Below are positions 17,401 to 25,351 of a stretch of 64,000 nt of DNA, piece after piece. The DNA lies in the NCBI GenBank assembly GCA_023146255.1, contig JAGLCJ010000006.1, forward strand, positions 62,001-126,000, written 5' to 3'. The notes beneath the pieces are model-generated. The model did no database searches, was not told the origin of the DNA, and worked only from the letters and a program-made list of their open reading frames with translations. A program made the position numbers and the translations under genes. The stretch is from Alcanivoracaceae bacterium (GTDB taxonomy: Bacteria; Pseudomonadota; Gammaproteobacteria; Pseudomonadales; Alcanivoracaceae). Positions within the stretch are counted from its first letter, which is position 1; each line of letters opens with the position of its first letter.

Positions 17401-17942
17401 AAAACCTGGAGATTGATCGCGGTCTACTGATCTTCCAGCAAAGACTTGATAACCCTGGCCTTGATATTCGCGCAGTTCGCCGCATTCCAAGCGCGCAGAT
17501 AGTGGCCGGCGTTGCCATCACCGGTACATTGCAGTCTCCTGAAGCCCGGCTGACATCTGAACCTCCGATGGAAGAAAGCGAGATCATGGCGTGGCTACTT
17601 ACCGGTCGAGGTCTGGCCGGCAACTCTGAAACCGACAATGCCATGATTGCCCAGGCGCTGGCCGTATACGGGCTGGAAAAAGGCAGTGGCGTTACCGAAA
17701 AAATCGGAGAAAAGGTTGGTCTTGATGAGATCAGCATCGGCAGTGACTGGGAAACCACCGATGCATCCCTGATGCTTGGCAAACAGATCAGCAACCGACT
17801 GTATCTGCGCTATGCCATCGGCCTGTTTGATGCCCTTTCCACGGTAATGCTGCGCTATACCGTCAGTCGCAGGGTGCATCTGGAAGCACTGTCAGGCGGC
17901 GATCAGCAGAGCATTGATCTTATCTATCAGATTGAGCGTTAG
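14487..17942 (+). CDS. tamB: Translocation and assembly module subunit TamB
   Basis: Large AsmA-like/TamB protein, 1151 aa (E. coli 1259). It has one N-terminal membrane anchor (KRLILLLLIAMLVVQAVAAALVG) and a long beta-helical periplasmic part forming a hydrophobic groove for lipid transfer between membranes. The C-terminal DUF490/TamB domain is evident (GELRIDEGRYRAYGQ.LEIDRG.L.F, and PPMEESEIMAWLLTGRGL). The start is GTG at 14487, overlapping the tamA stop TGA, the only start giving the anchor at the N-terminus. Confidence 0.94.
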   Translation: MKRLILLLLIAMLVVQAVAAALVGTERGSRWLVIIASHYLPGTLTTSEISGTWLAGMNIGELHYQLPKIAIQAEKLQLKLELSELWRGDIHATWLYASNVRVDQQPAGSQTDTAFVLPEQLGLPVTLSIDDVRLQGLSLHHPERAALRFGLVSSTDFSAGQRLRFRTFLIRHDLADISATDGKIGLAHPYALKANLRWSSSLAELSTVFGTERLDGEAVLSGSLINLHIQNKLLQPAILSSDISLQPFSPKIDFRSMHQWDKIVLMQPPQQPLTLRHGTLELSSENGQLSTRLDATLDTRQLSNLIVSISAEGSWKKADKLQISTIYADSQVVASGSAHWQPGDAGFNLIIHDSHIDARQIHQKLTGKLGLTANVSGSIIGDRWNVLSDSIRIEGQLMDRPAQASLNAAASQELISVSGDGSYAGNLAKIDIRINDSIHGSSSLSLNNLEALHPDMGGSAQLQASLTGTRRAPEVDATIAATGLRFRDYLVKGITINARNLGPLSTDMQLDIGSDNLWHQGNMVLRRASAELNGAYSDHAVDFTIEQDGGRLEGSMAGGFQSLQQWTGMFTSLDLSMPDGPPWQLLQPASVELSPARILLSPLCLSDNRGEACVDYSFDNGRISGSANLSKMPLAPLAAMIGNDINVSGSLDGTLTASRSAVGVWQGQASSSLHNAGMIFSPDTQDYPLIFEEVSVSGKISGDTVTAQANITVQDHGFAKANLTTGLQPETALSGELFLALTELRWLEVLLPQLQQNQGHLEGRLAVAGTRQSPRFSGALQLTNGGTDIPVAGLSLNNITAALDGNGAELRLRAKASSGPGTLAAEGRIDLASGLPLQLDMAVRGKEFLAVDLPEARVLIDPDLTLRGSTRLLMLRGNIGIPEASLRPQQLPDVAVKVSDDEIIVSASTTPPSVLAVDTDLMLRLGSDVRFSGFGLDAKLGGNLQLLSAPSRPVALTGELRIDEGRYRAYGQNLEIDRGLLIFQQRLDNPGLDIRAVRRIPSAQIVAGVAITGTLQSPEARLTSEPPMEESEIMAWLLTGRGLAGNSETDNAMIAQALAVYGLEKGSGVTEKIGEKVGLDEISIGSDWETTDASLMLGKQISNRLYLRYAIGLFDALSTVMLRYTVSRRVHLEALSGGDQQSIDLIYQIER

Positions 17943-17998
17943 CCCTGAGCATTCCCAAACAGTATTAGTACTGGAAATCATTTCAGCGCTACAGCGGC

Positions 17999-18763
17999 TC
18001 ATCGACTGAGGAAACGCATCAGGCCTCGGGTAAACGCCGCTGGTGTCAGCTTGGCTGCCAGCATGGTGGCACGAAACTGCAACCCGACCGGTCGGTGTAC
18101 CGCGCCAGCATTGCCGTTCTGCACTGCCTCCCACACTGCCTCGGCGATATCAGTGGCATCCAGATCCACCCCGAGACGATCCATAATCGGCGAATGATTT
18201 TCCGCCACCATCGCCGTCTTGACGAACGGCGGCATGATATCGAGCACACGGATATCATGTTTTTGCCACTCGATATTGAGCGCCTCGGTCAATCCCCGTA
18301 CCGCAAACTTGCTGGCCGAGTAGCTGGCGAAATCCGGCACGCCATAAACCGCTGACGCCGAACTCATGCTGATTACCATCGCATCAGGCGTGACCCGCAG
18401 AAACCGGAATGCAGCATGGGTGACATTGATCAGACCGGTAACATTGATATCGATAATGCTCTTGTGCTGACCGGGCGAGATCTTTTCGAACGCGCCGGTG
18501 CGGAGGATACCGGCGCAATTAAACAACACATGCAGATATCCATCATGCTCACGAGCAAATGCCTCGACGGTGGCGTGCACCCGGTTGCTGTCGGTCACAT
18601 CCAGAGCTCGCCACCAGACCCGGTCACCCAGCTCGGCGGACAATTTCTCCAGCGCCGCTTCGTTAACGTCAGTGAGACCGACCGACCAGCCGGCGGCATG
18701 GAACCGGCGCGCAGTGGCTTCGCCGATGCCAGCCCCGGCACCGGTAATAAAAATTGCTTTCAT
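17999..18763 (-). CDS. Short-chain dehydrogenase/reductase
   Basis: Classical SDR, 254 aa. The N-terminal Rossmann motif is TGAGAGIG, the NAG-like motif is NCAG, the catalytic Ser is in ISMSSASAVYG, and the YxxxK pair is YSASK. The start at MKAIFITGAG is the family N-terminus; the open frame runs 37 codons further into the upstream gene. Cofactor preference and substrate cannot be read; Asp after strand 2 (GLTDVN) favours NAD. It is one base downstream of the thioesterase gene and probably in an operon with it. Confidence 0.85.
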   Translation of the reverse strand: MKAIFITGAGAGIGEATARRFHAAGWSVGLTDVNEAALEKLSAELGDRVWWRALDVTDSNRVHATVEAFAREHDGYLHVLFNCAGILRTGAFEKISPGQHKSIIDINVTGLINVTHAAFRFLRVTPDAMVISMSSASAVYGVPDFASYSASKFAVRGLTEALNIEWQKHDIRVLDIMPPFVKTAMVAENHSPIMDRLGVDLDATDIAEAVWEAVQNGNAGAVHRPVGLQFRATMLAAKLTPAAFTRGLMRFLSR

Positions 18764-18764
18764 C

Positions 18765-19187
18765 TCAGGACTCCGTGGTTGCCGGCAGCGCATAAATCCC
18801 GGTGACATGGGCCACCAGCCGATCGCTGCCTTCGCTGAAAAGACGCACCTCAAGCACTGCCGATCGCCGGCCAAGGCGGATAATCTCCGCTTCGGCTATC
18901 AGGTCGCAGGGCTCCGGGCGAGCAAGAAAATTGATATTCAGGTTTTGTGTCACTGCCATTTCCAGTCGGCCAAGCTGGCCGAGAATGGCGGCATACATGG
19001 CGCTGTCCGCAAGCCCCATCATGGTAGGCCCGGACAGAGTGCCACCGGGACGGATCAGGTTTTCCCGGAATGGCTGGCGCACCCGGGCGCGCCCCTCACC
19101 GACCTGCTCGACCCGGATTCCGCCCTCGCCGAACGCCGGCACACCCTGACGGATAATGTGTTCGACGGCATCAGCATCCAGACTCAT
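18765..19187 (-). CDS. PaaI-family hotdog thioesterase
   Basis: A 140-aa hotdog-fold protein. The central helix and its preceding loop, RPGGTLSGPTMMGLADSAMYAAI, are those of PaaI/YigI-like acyl-CoA thioesterases, and the tail ends with VAHVTGIYALP. The start at 19187 has GGAG seven bases upstream and is preferred over the first ATG 11 codons earlier. Substrate unknown. It pairs with the SDR gene downstream. Confidence 0.75.
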   Translation of the reverse strand: MSLDADAVEHIIRQGVPAFGEGGIRVEQVGEGRARVRQPFRENLIRPGGTLSGPTMMGLADSAMYAAILGQLGRLEMAVTQNLNINFLARPEPCDLIAEAEIIRLGRRSAVLEVRLFSEGSDRLVAHVTGIYALPATTES

Positions 19188-19315
19188 GAACAGCTCCGGC
19201 AAAAAAACAGCGCCCATCATAGCGATTACACCTGCTCATGCCAGTGCTGCCCATGGGCAGCGCGCCGCGCTTCCCGTAAAATGGCCCGCTTTCACAGCCA
19301 GCCAGGAACCTGTCC

Positions 19316-21025
19316 ATGCGCGCGTCCCGCTTTCTGCTTGCCACCGTCAAGGAAACTCCGGCTGATGCCGTGGTCATCAGCCATCAGCTGATGCTGCGCG
19401 CCGGCATGATCCGCAAGCTGGCCTCCGGCCTTTACAACTGGCTGCCGGTGGGACTGCGGGTGCTGCGCAAGGTGGAGCGCATCGTCCGCGAGGAAATGGA
19501 TAAAAGCGGTGCCCAGGAAGTGTTGATGCCGGTGGTCCAGCCGATGGAGCTGTGGGACGAGTCCGGCCGTGCACCGGCCTACGGCCCGGAGCTGCTGCGC
19601 ATTACCGATCGGCACAATAACCCGTTTTGCCTCGGCCCCACCCATGAAGAGGTCATCACCGACCTGGTCCGCAATGAAGTCCACAGCTACAAGCAGCTGC
19701 CGATGAATTTCTACCAGATCCAGACCAAATTCCGCGACGAAACCCGGCCGCGTTTCGGGGTCATGCGGGCGCGTGAGTTCATCATGAAGGACGCTTACTC
19801 GTTCCATATCAACATGGACTCGTTGCAACAGACCTATGACGAGATGTACCGCACCTATTGCCGGATCTTTGATCGAATTGGCCTTGATTATCGCCCGGTT
19901 GCCGCTGATACCGGTTCCATCGGTGGCTCCGGTTCACACGAGTTCCATGTACTGGCCGACTCCGGCGAGGACGCCATTGCCTTCTCTGACCAGTCCAGCT
20001 ACGCCGCCAACGTCGAGCTGGCCGAAGCGATTGCTACAGGTGCGCGTGGCGCAGCAACAGAGCAGTTACGTCTGGTCGACACGCCAAAGGCAAAAACCAT
20101 TGCCGAGCTGGTCGAGCAGTTCAATATTCCCGCTGAACGTACCGTGAAAACCCTGATCGTCGCCGCCAGCGCCGAGTTCGGCGGTGGTTTCGTCGCCCTG
20201 CTGCTGCGCGGCGACCACGAGCTCAATGAAATCAAGGCAGAAAAACACCCGGCCATTGCCAGCCCGCTACGCTTCGCCAGCGAAGAGGAAATCCGCAACC
20301 TGATCGGCGCCGGCCCCGGCAGCCTTGGCCCGCTGAACCTGCCGATTCCGTTTGTCGCCGACCGCGCCGCTGCCCTGTGCAGCGATTTTGCCAGTGGCGC
20401 CAATGTCGACGGCAAGCATTACTTCGGCATGAACTGGGAACGTGATCTGGCTATTGAGGTAACCGCAGACCTGCGCAATGTGGTCGAGGGCGACCCGAGC
20501 CCGGATGGCGAAGGTTCCCTGACCATCCGTCGTGGTATCGAGGTTGGTCATATTTTCCAGCTTGGCACCAAGTATTCGGCAGCGCTGGGCGCCAAAGTCC
20601 TGGATGAGAACGGCAAGGCTGTGATCATGCCGATGGGTTGCTACGGCATCGGTGTCAGCCGTGTGGTCGCTGCCGCGATTGAGCAGAATTACGATGATCG
20701 CGGCATTATCTGGCCGGCGTCGATTGCCCCTTTTGACGTGGTGCTGATTCCGCTGAACCTGAAAAAGAGCCCACGGGAAGGCGAATTGTGCGAGCAGCTG
20801 TATGCCGAGCTGACCGCAGCCGGCCTTGACGTTCTCTATGATGACCGGGAAAAGGAACGACTCGGCGTAAAGCTGGCTGACGCCGAGCTGATCGGCATTC
20901 CCCACCGGGTTCTGGTGACAGAAAAAGGTATCGATGCCGGCCTGCTCGAGTACAAGGGCCGCCGGGACGCAGATCCCACCGAGGTGCCTGTCACTGGCCT
21001 CGTCCAGTTCCTGCAATCTCGCTGA
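19316..21025 (+). CDS. proS: Prolyl-tRNA synthetase (bacterial type, with editing domain)
   Basis: Class II aminoacyl-tRNA synthetase, 569 aa (E. coli 572). It has the bacterial N-terminus RASRFLLATVKETPADA, class II motifs (LCLGPTHEEV-like FCLGPTHEEVITDL, motif 2 FRDETRPRFGVMRAREFIMKDAYSFH) and the INS editing insertion at about 225-400, which removes misacylated Ala-tRNA-Pro. The C-terminal anticodon-binding domain ends near RDADPTEVPV. Confidence 0.97.
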   Translation: MRASRFLLATVKETPADAVVISHQLMLRAGMIRKLASGLYNWLPVGLRVLRKVERIVREEMDKSGAQEVLMPVVQPMELWDESGRAPAYGPELLRITDRHNNPFCLGPTHEEVITDLVRNEVHSYKQLPMNFYQIQTKFRDETRPRFGVMRAREFIMKDAYSFHINMDSLQQTYDEMYRTYCRIFDRIGLDYRPVAADTGSIGGSGSHEFHVLADSGEDAIAFSDQSSYAANVELAEAIATGARGAATEQLRLVDTPKAKTIAELVEQFNIPAERTVKTLIVAASAEFGGGFVALLLRGDHELNEIKAEKHPAIASPLRFASEEEIRNLIGAGPGSLGPLNLPIPFVADRAAALCSDFASGANVDGKHYFGMNWERDLAIEVTADLRNVVEGDPSPDGEGSLTIRRGIEVGHIFQLGTKYSAALGAKVLDENGKAVIMPMGCYGIGVSRVVAAAIEQNYDDRGIIWPASIAPFDVVLIPLNLKKSPREGELCEQLYAELTAAGLDVLYDDREKERLGVKLADAELIGIPHRVLVTEKGIDAGLLEYKGRRDADPTEVPVTGLVQFLQSR

Positions 21026-21032
21026 GTCCCTG

Positions 21033-21055
21033 CGGCGCCTCTCGAAGGGGCGCCG
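21033..21055 (+). other. GC-rich hairpin after proS
   Basis: Seven-bp stem CGGCGCC / GGCGCCG with a nine-base loop, seven bases past the proS stop. No T-run follows directly, so it is at best a weak or Rho-dependent terminator. Confidence 0.35.
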
Positions 21056-21234
21056 GAGCTGAGGGTTCGCCCTGTTTACGTAGCTTTTTGTCACCCGGGC
21101 ATTGACGCCAAGCGAACAACCGTTAACAGTATGACCTGCGTCATAACGTGAAGTTATGCCAGTAGTTATTTGATATATCAGGGTTTAGTTCAACAACAAT
21201 GGCCCTGAATATTGGCTGTCACCCGGAATGCCCG

Positions 21235-22506
21235 ATGCGGAACAGGTTAATGCTGCGACTCCTGCTGTCACTATGCTGTCTGGCCTTGCTGCCCGGTACG
21301 GCGCTCGCCCATGTGTTCCAGCTTCCCGCCAGCCAGCTACCCGGGCTGGTCAACCAGGCGCCGGAGCCCTACAGCTTTTTCAGTATGCAATCAGGCCGAC
21401 TGGAGCCTGTTCCTCATCAGTGGCTTGAGTTTTCTGCCGATGGCTTCCCCTGGTTCGCCAAAGACCCGGCCACCCGCCGCGCAGGCCAGCCGGGCATCAT
21501 CAATGCCGAGCACAGATTGCTGTTACGACGCAGCGACGGCGGCCCTCGCCTGAGCGGCAATCAGGCCGAACAGGTGGTCGCCGAGCTCGAGGTAACGCTG
21601 GCCGGCGAGACGCTTTATTACTACGTGGTCAAAAACGCCTACCGTCAGGCAACCCAACGTTACGTCCGCTTCGACCAGCAGCGCATGGTGGTCCGCAGCA
21701 CCGACTATTCGCTCTCCATGAAGCCTGACAACATGCTGATCTGGAATGACTTTTTCTATAAAAGTTTCGAGACCGCGTCAGGCAAACCGGAAACCCTGCT
21801 CGACACCCTGAAGATTCGCATGAGCGCCGGCCTGTTCTCGGAGAACGCCAGAATCACCCTCAGCAACGAGAATCTCGAACCGCGTATTGAAGAGGTAGTG
21901 GAAGGCCCACTGGCATGGGCAGTATTCGCCAACACCACCCTGCATGTCGCCCGGGTACCGGTGATGCGAATGCGTAACTACTTTCTGCTGATGCCACAGC
22001 AGACCGATATCCACACCCGCTTCACCCTGCCGACGGTGGCCAAGACCATCCTTACCCCACCAACGCTGTCGATCTCCATGGACGGCAATCAACTCTATGG
22101 CAGCAAGCTGGTCACCAGCTGGACCGGCGACAAGGTTGGCGTCACCGACGGCAAGCTGTCGGATGTCGAAAGCGCCATGGTGGACACGCCTCTGAAGGGC
22201 GTGAACTGGCTCTGGTTCGGCACCGGGCGCGGATTTGATCTGCTTGCCCAACTTGAGTTTCTGGAGGGCTTTGAACGCCCGGTACGCCTGCTTTATGAAG
22301 ACGATGCCATCCTCAGCAACGCACCGGAGCGCTTTCCCGGTCAGCTTCCCAACGTCGGCTTCACCATTGAGCAGTTGCCGATTGGCAAGGAGTTCTATTT
22401 CCGCGCCGGCCTGTACTTCAGCGAAAACAGTCGCGGCATGGGTCCCGGACAATATGCTGCCAGCGTCACCGGCACCCCCACAGTGGTCTGGCGAAGTCTG
22501 GACTGA
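21235..22506 (+). CDS. Exported protein of unknown function
   Basis: A 423-aa protein with a signal peptide (MRNRLMLRLLLSLCCLALLPGTALA, cleavage near ALAHVF). The mature part is rich in beta-type sequence with many Arg/Tyr/Phe residues; phrases such as LRLLYEDDAILSNAP and GKEFYFRAGLYFSENSRGMGPGQYAAS suggest a periplasmic or surface beta protein. I recognise no family. The start is uncertain: 21199, 21235 and 21250 are all in frame, and 21235 gives the best signal peptide. It lies alone between proS and the convergent thpR. Confidence 0.7.
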   Translation: MRNRLMLRLLLSLCCLALLPGTALAHVFQLPASQLPGLVNQAPEPYSFFSMQSGRLEPVPHQWLEFSADGFPWFAKDPATRRAGQPGIINAEHRLLLRRSDGGPRLSGNQAEQVVAELEVTLAGETLYYYVVKNAYRQATQRYVRFDQQRMVVRSTDYSLSMKPDNMLIWNDFFYKSFETASGKPETLLDTLKIRMSAGLFSENARITLSNENLEPRIEEVVEGPLAWAVFANTTLHVARVPVMRMRNYFLLMPQQTDIHTRFTLPTVAKTILTPPTLSISMDGNQLYGSKLVTSWTGDKVGVTDGKLSDVESAMVDTPLKGVNWLWFGTGRGFDLLAQLEFLEGFERPVRLLYEDDAILSNAPERFPGQLPNVGFTIEQLPIGKEFYFRAGLYFSENSRGMGPGQYAASVTGTPTVVWRSLD

Positions 22507-23040
22507 TTAAACAGCACTGCTGCTCAACGGCCAGCGCCGGCGCACCCGGTAGCGCACCCCCCACTGACTCTGCTCTGATTCGTACAGGCACAGCTCACTG
22601 ATGTCATAACCCAGATCCAGTGGAATATCCGGGGCCGGAACGAATGCTCTGGGCAAGCGGGCCAGAGTGATATGGGGACGCAGTGGTCTGCCCGCACGCT
22701 CGCCAACCGCTTCCTGCAACAGACGATGAAACCGCGACAGCGCGCTGGTCAGCGGCGCCTCCACGGCAAATACCCGGCCGGCACTGTCCGGAAAACAATG
22801 GCCACGCTGCAGCTGCAGGCTCAAGGCGGACTGGCCGGAACAGAACTGTTCCGCCCCCATGACGATCTGCTCCATTGCAGATACCGTCACTTCACCAAAG
22901 AAAATCAACGTCATATGGAAGTTGCTCGCCACCACTGGCAACGGCCGCACCGCCGACATCCGCTGCATGGCCTGATCACGCACGCCGATGAGCTCCAGAG
23001 ACAGCGCATCGGGCACCGGAAAGCCGAGAAACAGCCTCAT
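22507..23040 (-). CDS. thpR: RNA 2',3'-cyclic phosphodiesterase / 2'-5' RNA ligase
   Basis: 2H phosphoesterase of the ThpR (LigT) family, 177 aa. The two HxTx catalytic motifs are present: HMTL at 42-45 and HITL at 123-126, spaced as expected. The start MRLFLGFPVP is the family N-terminus; nine codons of the open frame precede it. The family opens 2',3'-cyclic phosphates and can join tRNA halves in vitro. Its start codon overlaps the predicted -35 of the divergent rimO promoter. Confidence 0.9.
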   Translation of the reverse strand: MRLFLGFPVPDALSLELIGVRDQAMQRMSAVRPLPVVASNFHMTLIFFGEVTVSAMEQIVMGAEQFCSGQSALSLQLQRGHCFPDSAGRVFAVEAPLTSALSRFHRLLQEAVGERAGRPLRPHITLARLPRAFVPAPDIPLDLGYDISELCLYESEQSQWGVRYRVRRRWPLSSSAV

Positions 23041-23068
23041 GGCCAGCGCGTCTGCCGAACGGTACAAT
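23040..23068 (+). promoter_or_regulatory. Candidate promoter of rimO
   Basis: TGGCCA (4 of 6 to consensus) at 23040-23045, 17-base spacer, TACAAT at 23063-23068. The start would be near 23075, 55 bases before the rimO ATG. Confidence 0.4.
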
Positions 23069-23129
23069 CACCGCCCCGGGATACCCCGGTAACCCCTGAA
23101 CCTGCTCCTGCCAACACGGTGTCCCCGCA

Positions 23130-24473
23130 ATGTCTTCAGAAAAACTGTCCCCGACCGCAACGCCCGGCAAAGTCGGCTTTATCAGCCTCGGCTGCCCGAA
23201 AGCGCTAGTGGACTCCGAGCGCATTCTGACCCAGCTGCGTACTGAAGGCTATGAAGTGGTGCCGACCTACGAAGACGCCGATGTCGTTGTCGTCAACACC
23301 TGCGGTTTCATCGATGCCGCCAAGGCGGAATCTCTGGAAGCGATTGGCGAGGCTATCAGCGAAAATGGCAAGGTGATTGTTACCGGCTGCATGGGCGTCG
23401 AAGAAGACGCCATTCGCAAGGTGCATCCGCAAGTATTGTCGGTTACCGGGCCGCAGCAGTACGAGCAGGTCGTCAATGCGGTGCATCAGGTAGTACCACC
23501 ACTGGCAAATCACAATCCGTTTCTCGATCTGGTGCCGCCGCAGGGCATCAAGCTCACTCCGCGTCACTATGCCTATCTGAAAATTTCCGAAGGCTGCAAT
23601 CACAAATGCAGTTTTTGTATTATCCCGTCGATGCGCGGCAAGCTGGTCAGCCGGCCGATTGGCGAGGTGATGGACGAGGCAGAGCGTCTGGTCAAGGCCG
23701 GCGTGCAGGAGCTGCTGGTCATTTCTCAGGACACCAGCGCCTATGGCGTCGACCTGAAATACCAGACCGGGTTCTGGCAAGGCATGCCAGTGAAAGCCAA
23801 AATGCTCGATATGTGTCGCGCACTCGGCAGTCTGGGTGCCTGGGTAAGATTGCACTACGTGTACCCGTATCCGCATGTTGACGACATCATTCCGCTGATG
23901 AGCGAAGGACTGGTGTTGCCCTATCTGGACATTCCGTTCCAGCATGCCAGTCAGCGCGTTCTCGAATTGATGAAACGCCCCGCCCATGCCGAAAATACTC
24001 TGGCGCGAATCAAGCGCTGGCGAGAAATCTGCCCGGACATCACGCTGCGCTCCACCTTCATCGTCGGCTTCCCCGGGGAAACTGATGATGATTTTGAGCA
24101 GCTGCTTGACTGGCTTGAAGAGGCCCAACTTGATCGCGTCGGCTGCTTCACCTACTCACCGGTTCAAGGTGCACCTGCAAATGCCCTGCCCGATCATGTC
24201 GACCCGGAAATTGCCGAGGAACGTCTTGATCGCTTCATGAATGTTCAGGCCCGCATCAGCGCACGCAAATTGCAACAGAAAATCGGCCGCGAACTGGAAG
24301 TGCTGGTGGATGAAGTCGGTGACGAAGGCGTGATTGCCCGCAGTCAGGCCGACGCCCCGGAAATTGATGGCCTGGTCTATCTGGATGATGTTGCGGATGT
24401 TCGCCCCGGCCAACGCCTGCGCGTGCGCGTGACCGACGCCGACGAACACGACCTCTGGGCCACTCCGCTGTAA
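23130..24473 (+). CDS. rimO: Ribosomal protein S12 methylthiotransferase RimO
   Basis: Radical-SAM methylthiotransferase modifying Asp89 of ribosomal protein S12, 447 aa. Three N-terminal UPF0004 cysteines bind the auxiliary cluster (SLGCPKALVDSE, NTCGFIDAAK, TGCMGVEED). The radical-SAM CxxxCxxC is CNHKCSFC. The C-terminal TRAM domain ends the protein. The SLGCPKALVDSE form distinguishes RimO from MiaB. The EamA gene follows after eight bases. Confidence 0.96.
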   Translation: MSSEKLSPTATPGKVGFISLGCPKALVDSERILTQLRTEGYEVVPTYEDADVVVVNTCGFIDAAKAESLEAIGEAISENGKVIVTGCMGVEEDAIRKVHPQVLSVTGPQQYEQVVNAVHQVVPPLANHNPFLDLVPPQGIKLTPRHYAYLKISEGCNHKCSFCIIPSMRGKLVSRPIGEVMDEAERLVKAGVQELLVISQDTSAYGVDLKYQTGFWQGMPVKAKMLDMCRALGSLGAWVRLHYVYPYPHVDDIIPLMSEGLVLPYLDIPFQHASQRVLELMKRPAHAENTLARIKRWREICPDITLRSTFIVGFPGETDDDFEQLLDWLEEAQLDRVGCFTYSPVQGAPANALPDHVDPEIAEERLDRFMNVQARISARKLQQKIGRELEVLVDEVGDEGVIARSQADAPEIDGLVYLDDVADVRPGQRLRVRVTDADEHDLWATPL

Positions 24474-24481
24474 GGAGCTGC

Positions 24482-25351
24482 ATGCCGTTGCTGGCAAACA
24501 ACCCGTCCCGCGGCGCCGTCATGCTGATCATCGGCGAGCTGTTGCTCGCGGTGATGGCGGCCATGATCAAGCATCTTACCGATCAGGGACTGTCCAGCGA
24601 AAGCATGGTGTTTTTCCGCAACCTGTTCGGGCTGCTGTTCCTGTTTCCGATCCTGTTCCGCAGCGGCGGCCTTCGCCAGCTGAAAACGCAGCGCATCGGC
24701 ATTCATCTGCTTCGCGCCATCACCGGTGTCGGCGCTATGTTCCTGTTTTTCTATACCATAGCCCATGCCACGCTGGCGGAAGCCGTGCTGGTAAAAATGA
24801 CCGCGCCGTTTTTTCTGCCGCTAATCTGCCTGATCTGGCTCGGCGACAAAGTCCGACCGCAAACCTGGTGGGCGATTCTGCTCGGTTTCATCGGTGTCGT
24901 GGTAATCCTGCGACCCGGCTCCGGCGCATTCAACCCGGTACTGCTGCTGGCATTGGCCAGCGCCGCCCTGATGGGAGTGGCCAAGGTCAGCATCCGGCGC
25001 ATGGCTGACTCCGAACCACCGCGACGAATCGTGTTCTGGTTTGGCCTGTTCAGCACGCTGATTTCTGCGCTACCAATGCTGTGGAACGAACGCTGGCCAG
25101 ATCAGATTCAGCTGTGCTGGCTGCTCGGCATTGGCCTGATCGCCACCGTGGCACAGATGTGCATGACCCACGCCTATCAGCTCGCCAGCCCCGGACGAAT
25201 TGGTGTCTATAACTACACTTCGGTGATCTGGGCGGTAACCCTGGGGTGGTTATTCTGGGGAGAAACCCTGTATTTCAGTTTTCTGCTCGGCACGCTGCTG
25301 ATTGTCGGTGCCGGCATCTGGAATCTGCGCACCCAGCGCGGCCTACCCTGA
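24482..25351 (+). CDS. EamA/DMT-family permease
   Basis: A 289-aa integral membrane protein with about ten predicted helices in two EamA halves (first half VMLIIGELLLAVMAAMIKHL to VVILRPG; second half from LLALASAALMGVAKV). DMT-family proteins export or import small metabolites such as amino acids or riboflavin; the substrate cannot be read. An AAGGAG Shine-Dalgarno precedes the ATG. Its last nine bases overlap the 3' end of the convergent ABC1 kinase gene. Confidence 0.85.
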   Translation: MPLLANNPSRGAVMLIIGELLLAVMAAMIKHLTDQGLSSESMVFFRNLFGLLFLFPILFRSGGLRQLKTQRIGIHLLRAITGVGAMFLFFYTIAHATLAEAVLVKMTAPFFLPLICLIWLGDKVRPQTWWAILLGFIGVVVILRPGSGAFNPVLLLALASAALMGVAKVSIRRMADSEPPRRIVFWFGLFSTLISALPMLWNERWPDQIQLCWLLGIGLIATVAQMCMTHAYQLASPGRIGVYNYTSVIWAVTLGWLFWGETLYFSFLLGTLLIVGAGIWNLRTQRGLP

